Assembly (NCBI GenBank): GCA_043784605.1
Contig: JAYVYD010000020.1
Location: forward strand, 1-7,517
Length of the DNA stretch: 7,517 nt
Origin: JANYHY01 sp043784605
GTDB taxonomy: Bacteria > Myxococcota_A > Polyangia > Polyangiales > Polyangiaceae
Reading direction: 5' to 3'
Below, in pieces: positions 1 to 5,600 of the stretch. The translations under genes were made by a program, and so were the position numbers. Within the stretch, counting starts at the first letter, position 1. Every line of letters starts with the position of its first letter. Under the pieces are notes generated by a model. The model was not told where the DNA came from, ran no database searches, and was given only the letters and a program-made list of their open reading frames with translations.

Positions 1-41
1 GCGTCCAAAGCGCGTCGCAGCGCCAGTGCTCTCGTTTTCAT
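1..41 (-). CDS. Possible 5' end of a further minus-strand gene (partial)
   Basis: An ATG at 41-39 opens a minus-strand frame that runs off the window edge after about 13 codons (MKTRALALRRALD...). The start is basic, as at the beginning of a secreted or DNA-associated protein, but the fragment is far too short to identify. There is no clear Shine-Dalgarno sequence upstream; the bases just before the ATG are part of a small inverted repeat (41-56). It lies about 245 bp beyond the stop of the VWA lipoprotein gene in the same direction. It may be the next gene of the strand or chance. Confidence 0.2.
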   Translation of the reverse strand, partial: MKTRALALRRALD

Positions 42-286
42 GCTCGTACGCGAGCACCAACCCGGAGCTGTGTCACGACGGGGCGAGGCGAGACCTTACC
101 TTTCAACGTGTCAGCGCGATACCAATCCTCGTGCATGCGCGTTCATCTTCGAGTGGTCATACGTCTCGCCAACTGTGAAACCCCATGCACATGACGTCGC
201 CATCTCCAAGATCGAGCTAACACGTTGCTCACCTTCGCGTTGAGGCCAGTCGAGGCAGAGTTCGGACCAATGTAACGAGTGTCTCG
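42..286. other. Region with no recognisable gene
   Basis: This stretch follows the end of the VWA lipoprotein gene. A plus-strand frame is open from the left edge to 243 (67 codons from the ATG at 40), but its translation has no recognisable motif, no good ribosome binding site and no compositional sign of coding, so I treat it as chance. A 6-bp stem with loop TACG sits at 41-56. I see no tRNA, CRISPR array, convincing promoter or T-tract terminator. Confidence 0.5.
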
Positions 287-2239
287 CTATTTCGCGATTG
301 CGACCGTCAACTTCGCTCTAAGCGCAGTGAACGCTGGAGTGAACGGATCATTGGGAAGGCAGAGCGATGCCGCGACGCCATGATCCCCCATCCCGCGAGC
401 GACGAGAAGCTCGCGAATGGTCGGGTAAGCTTTGCCACGCACTTGCAGTGACTTTCCATTTGCGCCGGCCGCGCAGAGCGGCGGACCGCCAGGATTGACG
501 GCGTTGTTGACGCAGTCGCATGCGTTCACGTTCGCCGCATCGCTGCACTCCTTGGGAGTTGCGAGATCGAACGTGCAAGCGTACTGAAGGTCGAGGCCTA
601 ACGGGCTCAACGTCGTGTCCCACTCGCGGCCGTTGTATGGGTCGGCGTTGTCGAGCGCCGTGATGTCGCTCAGCGAACCACTCAGATAGGGAATTGAAGC
701 TTTGTTCTTGCTGGTGCGCGGCAGGTAGCTCTCGATCATGTGGGGGTCGATCCCCGTGTAGTCGTAGTGAATAGGGTCTCGACCAACGATGGTGGTCCAA
801 TCGGCGCTGTTGAGAGTCTTTACGGCGCTCTTGTCCCCCACGAGTTGGTAAGGCACGCCGCCCACGATCATGTAATAGACGAGGCTCGCGTTCCGCGTCG
901 TGCTGGGCGCGATGGCTCCATCGCAAAGGCCAGTGTCGTTGGCGCCGGTGGGGAGCGACGAAGCGAAGAGCGGGTTGATGCAGTATGCCTGCCCTAGATA
1001 GGGCCCCGCTCCGCTGGCGTGCTCGCCGTTTCGGTCCGGCACGTTCTGTGACGTCAATCCGTCGATGTAGCGTTGAACGGGGAACTGAAACCCCAAACCG
1101 TATCGACGCTTCACGTCGTTTGTGTAACGGATATTGAGATTGTCATCCTTGCCTGTCCAATAGCCAGCGCAGTTCGCACCGCAGCTCAGCGTGCAGTTCG
1201 GGTCGCTCGAGATGGGCTGGCCGTTCGCCATGTTGCCGGTTAGGCCGCACGAGGTGCAGTTCGGGTCGTTCGGACCCGTGGCGGTTGGGTTGGTGGGGTC
1301 GATCGGTGTGTCGCACGCGCTCGTGCCGCGCGGCATGAGGTTCGTCGGCGAGCCAGGGACCACGCTCGCGCGCGTCGTCCACCCACGACCGTCGAGCGCG
1401 AGCGGATCCGTCCACGAGTCTTCTTCGTCCGTCACCTGCACGATCACGACGATGGAATCGGGACGCAGGAAGTCAGCCCGTTGTCTGATGATGGTCGCAT
1501 CTATGCCGACGAGCGTCGCCTTGGGTGGTCCACCCTTCGGGTCGACGCTGATAGCGATCGAATCGTAGGGGTCCGGTTGGATCAAGAACCGGTACCAGCT
1601 CTCGAGCTGTGCCTCAAGGCCGCATCCGTACTCTTGCATACCGCGCACGAGCGTCGCGAAGTCGTTGGCTAAGGTCGTTTGGTCGGGCTCCACGGGCACG
1701 TTCGAGTTGGATTGTTTACCAGGCAACCAGGCGAGAAAGGTCCCTCCCGGAGCGTTGATCGGGAGAGCGTTCGCGACAGTGTCTTCAATGCCCGAACCAT
1801 TCGCAGCGGTCGGCTTGACGCGATTGAGTAGCCAGCCTTTGTCGTCATTGTGGGCGTTGTATTGTTTGAATAGTGGTTCGGTCGCCGTTGGCGGGCAAAT
1901 GGGCTGTCCCCCCGCCTGCTCGGCGCCCCCTCCCCCAAGCGACGAGCTGACGAACGCGATGTGAAGGTCCGGGAGGTTGGGGAACTGCTTGATGACGTTC
2001 GCAGCCTTCGACGCGAGCAAGTCTTGCTTGTCACCCATCGACCGGGAGTTGTCGATCGCAAACAGGATGTCGACCTTGTTGGAGGTCAACTGCGGAACGG
2101 AGGCGTCACCCGCGTCGGAGCCGACTCCACCGTCGGTGCGGAGAGGCGGCAAATCGGTAATCCCAATGAGCGCATTGCACCCCAACAAAAGGGCGACAGC
2201 GCCAAATCGGGCGGTTCGTGCAATGACTCTGGCAGCCAT
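287..2239 (-). CDS. VWA-domain lipoprotein with Cys-rich insert (L2), 650 aa
   Basis: Predicted exported lipoprotein. The signal peptide ends in lipobox LLGC with the lipidated Cys at 21, followed by 'NALIGITDLPP' and an Asp/Gly-rich tether (~32-50). A VWA-like fold begins at ~55 (KVDILFAIDNSRSM) with a MIDAS motif D63-x-S65-x-S67, then an acidic 'VTDEEDS' stretch at 269-275. A Cys-rich insert (~328-357) carries two DPNCT repeats and C328, C331, C349, C353 and C357. The C-terminal half (to 650) has further Cys pairs and no domain I can name. The frame is open upstream to 2479, but I chose ATG 2239-2237: it overlaps the P2 stop as TGATG, has GGGAGGG 5 nt upstream and yields a perfect lipoprotein signal. 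The MIDAS suggests metal-dependent ligand binding at the cell surface or in the periplasm. The N-terminal signature after the lipobox is shared with the short lipoprotein at 4493-4678, marking the two as paralogous in that part. The substrate is unknown. Confidence 0.88.
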   Translation of the reverse strand: MAARVIARTARFGAVALLLGCNALIGITDLPPLRTDGGVGSDAGDASVPQLTSNKVDILFAIDNSRSMGDKQDLLASKAANVIKQFPNLPDLHIAFVSSSLGGGGAEQAGGQPICPPTATEPLFKQYNAHNDDKGWLLNRVKPTAANGSGIEDTVANALPINAPGGTFLAWLPGKQSNSNVPVEPDQTTLANDFATLVRGMQEYGCGLEAQLESWYRFLIQPDPYDSIAISVDPKGGPPKATLVGIDATIIRQRADFLRPDSIVVIVQVTDEEDSWTDPLALDGRGWTTRASVVPGSPTNLMPRGTSACDTPIDPTNPTATGPNDPNCTSCGLTGNMANGQPISSDPNCTLSCGANCAGYWTGKDDNLNIRYTNDVKRRYGLGFQFPVQRYIDGLTSQNVPDRNGEHASGAGPYLGQAYCINPLFASSLPTGANDTGLCDGAIAPSTTRNASLVYYMIVGGVPYQLVGDKSAVKTLNSADWTTIVGRDPIHYDYTGIDPHMIESYLPRTSKNKASIPYLSGSLSDITALDNADPYNGREWDTTLSPLGLDLQYACTFDLATPKECSDAANVNACDCVNNAVNPGGPPLCAAGANGKSLQVRGKAYPTIRELLVARGMGDHGVAASLCLPNDPFTPAFTALRAKLTVAIAK

Positions 2240-3165
2240 CAAAACCCTCCCACTAAGACCAGGCCACCAACACCAGGCCTCACTCCGAGCCACGCCGTTT
2301 CCGTGTTCTGCTTTTTTGGTGCCGTAACGAACAAGATGATCCCCGTGCCGAGCGCGACGCCGCCAGCGATCAGCGCGATCGTGGAGATTGTGCCGAAAGT
2401 CGAGGCGGTAGATCTCTCGTCTTGCGCAGGGTCGGTCGCCGAACAGCCCGCGCCACAGTCGGTCTTCGCCGAGTTCCACTTCGAGATGGCGAGTCCCCCC
2501 AACACACTCCCAACGGCAACGCTTGCCAAGCCGATGACGCCAATTGCAATACCTGCGACGCGCTGCCCCCTGCCTGGCGTCGGAGACTGTTGATTGGCTG
2601 TCGAACTGTCCGGTTCAGGTGTCGAGGGTGCTGCGACAGCGGGCTGCTGCGACACGGCGACGGGATGTTCGGGCATCGTTTGCGACTGTTCGGGTGGGGT
2701 CAGCACCAAGCGCTCTCGGCGACCAACCTCGCCTTCACGAAGCACGAGCGTCCTCTCCGCGTGCGCGCCGTCGGCGGTTGTCAGTCCAATCTTGTGGCTG
2801 CCCGGATTGAGCTTGAGCGCTGAGAGTAGGAGTTTCCCCATTGGACGGTCGTCAATCGTCAGGTTCAAGTCGGCGACGTCTACCCCTTTGGAGTCTTTCA
2901 CCAGAAGGATCACACTCGGAATGAGCGCGGAGATATCGGCGATTCTCTGTCCACAGGCCGCGCGGATCTCTTCGGGGCACGAAGCGGCCGCACACTTGGC
3001 CGACTCGTCCTGGGATTCGATGAGGGAGCTCTGCTTGCGCAGCGTGAGCGATCGCTCGTTCGCGTCAATGCACGCGGCGACGGGATCGTCTGCCCACGAT
3101 GAAGCGCTCGTGAGCAATACGGCAGCGTAGACCGTGACGGAGACGTGACTTCTTGTTCTCTTCAT
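2239..3165 (-). CDS. PEGA-like, two-TM envelope protein of kinase cassette (P2), 308 aa
   Basis: A signal peptide (1-25, SSWA|DD) is followed by a Cys-containing region (C32, C58, C63, C71; 'ERSLTLRKQS...DESAKCAA') common to all copies here. A PEGA-like beta domain (~84-157) follows, with 'LTIDDRPMG', 'LKLNPGSHKIGL' and 'RTLVLREGE'. A Pro/Gln/Ser-rich linker (~158-198) leads to a glycine-rich membrane segment (~202-226), a short loop 'SKWNSAKTDCGAGC', a second membrane segment (~258-282, ending 'FVTAPKK'), and a tail ending in Phe. PEGA-like proteins next to Ser/Thr kinases are a recurring myxobacterial pattern and probably act as envelope partners; a biochemical role is not known to me. It is a full-length paralogue of the protein at 4680-5600. 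The start ATG at 3165 lies 23 nt after the stop of a kinase-tail fragment. AAGG abuts the ATG directly, so the RBS is poor. The cognate kinase is missing. Confidence 0.87.
   Translation of the reverse strand: MKRTRSHVSVTVYAAVLLTSASSWADDPVAACIDANERSLTLRKQSSLIESQDESAKCAAASCPEEIRAACGQRIADISALIPSVILLVKDSKGVDVADLNLTIDDRPMGKLLLSALKLNPGSHKIGLTTADGAHAERTLVLREGEVGRRERLVLTPPEQSQTMPEHPVAVSQQPAVAAPSTPEPDSSTANQQSPTPGRGQRVAGIAIGVIGLASVAVGSVLGGLAISKWNSAKTDCGAGCSATDPAQDERSTASTFGTISTIALIAGGVALGTGIILFVTAPKKQNTETAWLGVRPGVGGLVLVGGF
2245..2251 (-). promoter_or_regulatory. Ribosome binding site deciding the L2 start
   Basis: GGGAGGG on the minus strand lies 5 nt before ATG 2239, inside the last codons of P2. It supports the internal ATG over the much longer open frame, and with the TGATG stop/start overlap it indicates translational coupling of P2 and L2. 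Confidence 0.75.
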
Positions 3166-3188
3166 CCTTAGGTTTCCATTGTTCGGCG

Positions 3189-3482
3189 TCAGTTCGCGCC
3201 GCCGTCACATACGTTCTTGAAGTCTTTGCTCCCGTCGGGATCTACGAAGGACACCAAGTGGCATCGCGGCGCAGGCGCGACTGAAGCCACGGCCGACGGA
3301 GTTATCGCGGTGACGTGGGCAGACGCGCTCGAGGATGATGCAGTGTGTGGTGGCGACACGGTACTCGCGAGTTTGACCGGTGTCGCTGTTGGCGACGTCC
3401 CATTCGAAACGCTCGCAGGGATTGCAATGCTCGAACTAGTCGCACTGTCGAGATAGTTCCGTCGGTCGAAGCGGTCGCCTTC
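3189..3482 (-). pseudogene. C-terminal remnant of a second transmembrane Ser/Thr kinase (K2 ghost)
   Basis: The minus-strand frame ending at TGA 3191-3189 gives an Ala/Ser/Thr/Pro-rich stretch of ~60 residues (starting near 'NYLDSATSSSIAIPAS'), then 'CHLVSFVDPDGSKDFKNVC' and the end 'DGGAN'. The intact kinase at 5579-7093 ends with 'CHLVSYLDPDGSKHFKQQC' and 'DGPPK', also after an Ala/Ser/Pro-rich linker. The frame has no start codon of its own, and is closed upstream by TGA 3485-3483. The kinase domain and TM segment are absent. It sits 23 nt before P2, exactly where a kinase gene would end in the K-P order. The homology to kinase linker begins around 3440; the bases up to 3482 match P-protein sequence in another frame. 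I read it as the tail of a kinase deleted when P3 sequence was joined to it. Confidence 0.8.
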
Positions 3483-3855
3483 TCATTCAGTGCGGCTCCA
3501 GGTAGTGGTCAGCGCATCGCAGGCGTCGTCCTTGGCGTCTCGGGACTTGGCGGAATCGCGAGACCGATTGCGGCGCCGCGTCTGCCTTGGGTTCTCCTGG
3601 CCAGACCACGCCCGGCATCACCGATGCGATCTCGGAGATGCGCTGCGTGCACGTGGTGCGAATCTGTTCTGGGCAGCCCGCGGCAGCGCACTTGGCCGAC
3701 TCGTCGCGGGCTTCCACCAGCGCGCTTTGCTTCCGTAGCGTAAGCGATCGCTCGTGGCGATACATTGCGTGAGCGGGTCCTGAGCGAAAGCTGGTCGTTG
3801 CTCCGAGCGTGACGAAGCAAGCAGACCCCAGAGCACGAAGGATTCGTTTGGTCAT
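3443..3855 (-). pseudogene. Broken third PEGA-like/two-TM paralogue (P3) with internal inversion
   Basis: Three pieces of a P protein lie in order but damaged. (1) 3855-3604, minus strand: start MTKRILRALGSAC, then 'HERSLTLRKQSALVEARDES' to 'RISEIASVMPGVV', matching P1 and P2 N-termini. (2) 3492-3560 on the PLUS strand: 'APGSGQRIAGVVLGVSGLGG', the counterpart of P1's 'APGTGQRIAGIVVGVVGLGG' (first membrane segment), so this piece is inverted in place. (3) 3481-3443, minus strand: 'KATASTDGTISTV', matching P1 'KMTASTDALVSTV' at the start of the second membrane segment, after which kinase-tail sequence begins. The PEGA-like domain and the C-terminus are lost. Within piece 1 the 'PAFAQDPLTQCIAT' stretch expected at the signal-peptide cleavage site appears only in a different frame (about 3807-3766), so two compensating indels flank it. 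The part from 3855 is still open and in frame with the upstream M1 gene, down to TGA 3489-3487. Confidence 0.82.
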
Positions 3856-4482
3856 GGGTCCGTCACGAGCGGTACATGCTTTCTGAGCAAAGGCTTGGGT
3901 TCCGGGCGCAGAGCGGTAGAAGCCGCTTTGGTAGATTCGATCGCAACACAGGATGGCGTTCGCATTACTGCAACTATCGGTGTTGGGCACCCCAGACCAC
4001 ACCGATCCTCCAGGAGAGTTGCTAATGTTAATGGTCGTTGTCCAACCCGAACAGTCATAAGTTCCATTCGAATACCAGCCCCTGGCGATGGTCATCCCGA
4101 GTGCCTGGCTACGGATCAGTTCCTCGCCGGTGCACATGTGCGCGCTGAGCGACATTCCGCAATCCGACACTACCTCGCACTTCGCCTTCGCGGCAAAATA
4201 CCCATAGCCAATAGCGCCGTCTTTGATGAAGCCATTGGTGACCCCCGTCGTTTGTCCACAGTAAGTCGCACCGAGTGAGTATTGCTTCCCGTTCTTGGTC
4301 ACGATCCCTAGGCCATTTAGATCCGCTGCGACCAATGGATCGCTGGCCTTCCACTGATGTGGGGCAGCGATGGCCAGCCCGAGGCCCAACGCGCCGACCA
4401 CTACGCCGACGACGACTGCGCCGCGCATGATGCGTCTCTGCGTCGGGGTGAAATTGAGGTGGATCCTTATGTCGATGCCCAT
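3487..4482 (-). CDS. Membrane-anchored Cys-rich lectin-like protein (M1), fused by read-through to P3 remnant
   Basis: Start ATG 4482 has TAGGAG 7 nt upstream, so I prefer it to a longer open frame reaching 4635. Residues 1-20 are a short cytoplasmic N-terminus; ~21-41 is a hydrophobic Val/Gly/Ala membrane or signal segment; then 'HQWKASDPLVAADLNGL' (42-58), a pattern I recall after the export signal in many bacterial surface or tail-fibre-like proteins. The extracytoplasmic domain (~59-181) has C75, C102, C108, C117, 'SAHMCTGEEL', 'GWYSNGTYDCSGWTT', C171 and ends with C179-C180. In similar proteins the CC pair lies near the C-terminus. Here the frame continues for ~29 residues and enters the P3 N-terminus at M210 (3855), ending at 331 aa. 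A second frame closes with TGA overlapping the P3 ATG as ATGA, so the native stop may have been lost by frameshift. A surface-binding role is inference. It follows L1 within 11 nt, in the kinase operon. Confidence 0.72.
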   Translation of the reverse strand: MGIDIRIHLNFTPTQRRIMRGAVVVGVVVGALGLGLAIAAPHQWKASDPLVAADLNGLGIVTKNGKQYSLGATYCGQTTGVTNGFIKDGAIGYGYFAAKAKCEVVSDCGMSLSAHMCTGEELIRSQALGMTIARGWYSNGTYDCSGWTTTINISNSPGGSVWSGVPNTDSCSNANAILCCDRIYQSGFYRSAPGTQAFAQKACTARDGPMTKRILRALGSACFVTLGATTSFRSGPAHAMYRHERSLTLRKQSALVEARDESAKCAAAGCPEQIRTTCTQRISEIASVMPGVVWPGEPKADAAPQSVSRFRQVPRRQGRRLRCADHYLEPH

Positions 4483-4489
4483 CGCGTTT

Positions 4490-4495
4490 CTCCTA
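4490..4495 (-). promoter_or_regulatory. Ribosome binding site of M1 overlapping the L1 stop codon
   Basis: Minus-strand TAGGAG: TAG is the stop codon of L1 and AGGAG is a strong Shine-Dalgarno sequence 7 nt before ATG 4482. It fixes the M1 start and implies coupled translation of L1 and M1. Confidence 0.75.
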
Positions 4496-4678
4496 TTGTA
4501 CGCAGCAGCCGATTTCGCTCTTGTCGACGACGCACGGAGAGCACCCCGAGTCGGCCCCTCCGTCATCGATTGGGGGTGGCAAATCGCGGATACCAATGAG
4601 CACGCTACAAGCGGTGATTGAGAGTGCAGTGGCAACGCAGAGCAGTCCGAGGCTCACCGCGATCGTTCGTAGCCACAT
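4493..4678 (-). CDS. Small Cys-rich lipoprotein (L1), 61 aa
   Basis: The lipoprotein signal peptide has lipobox ITAC (lipidated C24), followed by 'SVLIGIRDLPP', a short acidic/Gly tether 'IDDGGADSG' and a Cys-rich end with C46, C49, C58 and C59. Only ~38 residues remain after cleavage. The 'C-x-x-LIGI-x-DLPP...DGG' signature is shared with the 650-aa VWA lipoprotein at 287-2239, and both genes directly follow a PEGA-like paralogue, so they are positional equivalents. L1 could be an intact small lipoprotein, or a VWA lipoprotein that lost its body. The clean stop overlapping the next RBS, and the Cys-rich end, mildly favour an intact gene. The start follows the P1 stop by 1 nt (TGACATG), with GGGAG 8 nt upstream. 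Probably anchored in a membrane of the envelope; function unknown. Confidence 0.78.
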   Translation of the reverse strand: MWLRTIAVSLGLLCVATALSITACSVLIGIRDLPPPIDDGGADSGCSPCVVDKSEIGCCVQ

Positions 4679-4679
4679 G

Positions 4680-5600
4680 TCAGAATCTCCCGCCGATGGC
4701 CGCGCCGCCGAGCTGGGGAATTACTCCAAGCCAGGCGGAGTTCACGGCAGCCTTCTTGGGAGCGGTCACGAAGAGAGCGATCCCTCCCGCGACGGCGACG
4801 CCGCCGACGATCAGGGCGACCGTCGAGACCAGGGCATCGGTGGACGCAGTCATCTTTTCTCTCTGCGCGGGATCATCAGAGGGGCACCCCGTTCCGCAAT
4901 CCGACTTGGCTGCGTTCCACTTCGAGATCGCGAGACCACCGAACACGCTGCCTAAGCCGAATCCGCCAAGACCCACTACACCAACGACGATGCCCGCGAT
5001 GCGCTGACCAGTTCCAGGGGCCGACGGCTTCGAAATGGGAGCCGGCTCTAGATGCGTCTCGTCCACCACTGGCACCGTCGGCGGCGGCGTGACCGACGGG
5101 CGCTCGGGGGCGCTCAGCACGATGCGCTCTTGCCGGTTTCGCTCCCCTTCCCTCAACAACAACGTCTTCTCCGCGCGTCCGCCGACGCCGGTCGTGAAGC
5201 GCAGCGTATGACTACCTGGATTTAGAGGAAGCGGAGCCAAGCCGAGCTTGCCGATCGGCTTGCTGTCGACCTCGACGTTCACGTCCGTGACGTCTGCACC
5301 GCTCGCATCCCTCACTGCGAAGACGATGCTCGGCATGACGTTGGCAATATCGGAGATCCGCTCTGTGCACGCGGCTCTGATCTCGTCAGGGCAGTTGCTG
5401 GTGGCGCACTTCGCGGACTCTTCGCGTGCCTCGACCAGCATGCTCTGTTTACGCAAGCTCACGGACCGCTCGTTCGCTGCGATGCACTGCGCGATGGGAT
5501 CCTGCGCGAAGACGGGTGCAGCAGCGAGCATCGCGGCAACACATGCACAGGAGGCGATGACGTGGAGGGCGCGCAAGGTCACTTGGGTGGTCCATCGCAT
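4680..5600 (-). CDS. PEGA-like, two-TM envelope protein of kinase cassette (P1), 306 aa
   Basis: A signal peptide (1-33, PVFA|QD) is followed by a conserved region with C39, C66, C70 and C78. A PEGA-like domain (~92-164) follows with 'VEVDSKPIGKLGL', 'LPLNPGSHTLRF' and 'KTLLLREGE'. A Pro-rich linker (~165-195), membrane segment 1 (~200-224, 'GQRIAGIVVGVVGLGGFG'), loop 'SKWNAAKSDCGTGC', membrane segment 2 (~257-279, ending 'FVTAPKK') and a tail ending GGRF complete it. It matches the 308-aa protein at 2239-3165 along its whole length and the broken copy at 3443-3855. ATG 5600 overlaps the kinase gene by 22 nt. A GTG six codons later (5582) forms a GTGA overlap with the kinase stop and also leaves a workable signal peptide, so the start is uncertain by six residues. 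Tight coupling to the kinase makes it a likely periplasmic or membrane partner of the kinase tail; that is inference. Confidence 0.88.
   Translation of the reverse strand: MRWTTQVTLRALHVIASCACVAAMLAAAPVFAQDPIAQCIAANERSVSLRKQSMLVEAREESAKCATSNCPDEIRAACTERISDIANVMPSIVFAVRDASGADVTDVNVEVDSKPIGKLGLAPLPLNPGSHTLRFTTGVGGRAEKTLLLREGERNRQERIVLSAPERPSVTPPPTVPVVDETHLEPAPISKPSAPGTGQRIAGIVVGVVGLGGFGLGSVFGGLAISKWNAAKSDCGTGCPSDDPAQREKMTASTDALVSTVALIVGGVAVAGGIALFVTAPKKAAVNSAWLGVIPQLGGAAIGGRF
4687..4691 (-). promoter_or_regulatory. Ribosome binding site of L1 within the end of P1
   Basis: GGGAG on the minus strand, 8 nt before ATG 4678, lies inside the final codons of P1. The arrangement parallels the P2-L2 junction, where the last P codons also supply the lipoprotein RBS. 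Confidence 0.7.

Noticed and set aside
41..56. 6-bp stem with TACG loop (TGCTCG/CGAGCA)
   Set aside because: Perfect but short, no T-tract on either strand, and too far from the L2 stop to be a convincing terminator; could be an operator but nothing supports that.
40..243. Plus-strand open frame of 67 codons
   Set aside because: No recognisable motif, no Shine-Dalgarno sequence, odd composition with many Arg/His/Cys/Pro; open frames of this size are common by chance in GC-rich DNA.
274..288. Hairpin (AGCGAG-ACA-CTCGTT on the minus strand) overlapping the L2 stop codon
   Set aside because: Short stem with a wobble pair and no run of T; too weak to call a terminator.
2240..2479. N-terminal extension of the VWA lipoprotein frame to 2479
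   Set aside because: The extension is an Arg/Trp/His-rich shadow of the P2 gene; the internal ATG 2239 has a strong RBS, stop/start overlap and a proper lipoprotein signal.
3345..3743. Plus-strand open frame of 132 codons as a gene
   Set aside because: Only 3492-3560 resembles a real protein, and that is an inverted piece of the P3 pseudogene; the rest is antisense to kinase-tail and P3 sequence.
4483..4635. N-terminal extension of the M1 frame to 4635
   Set aside because: It is the out-of-frame shadow of lipoprotein L1; ATG 4482 has AGGAG at good spacing and opens straight into a membrane segment.
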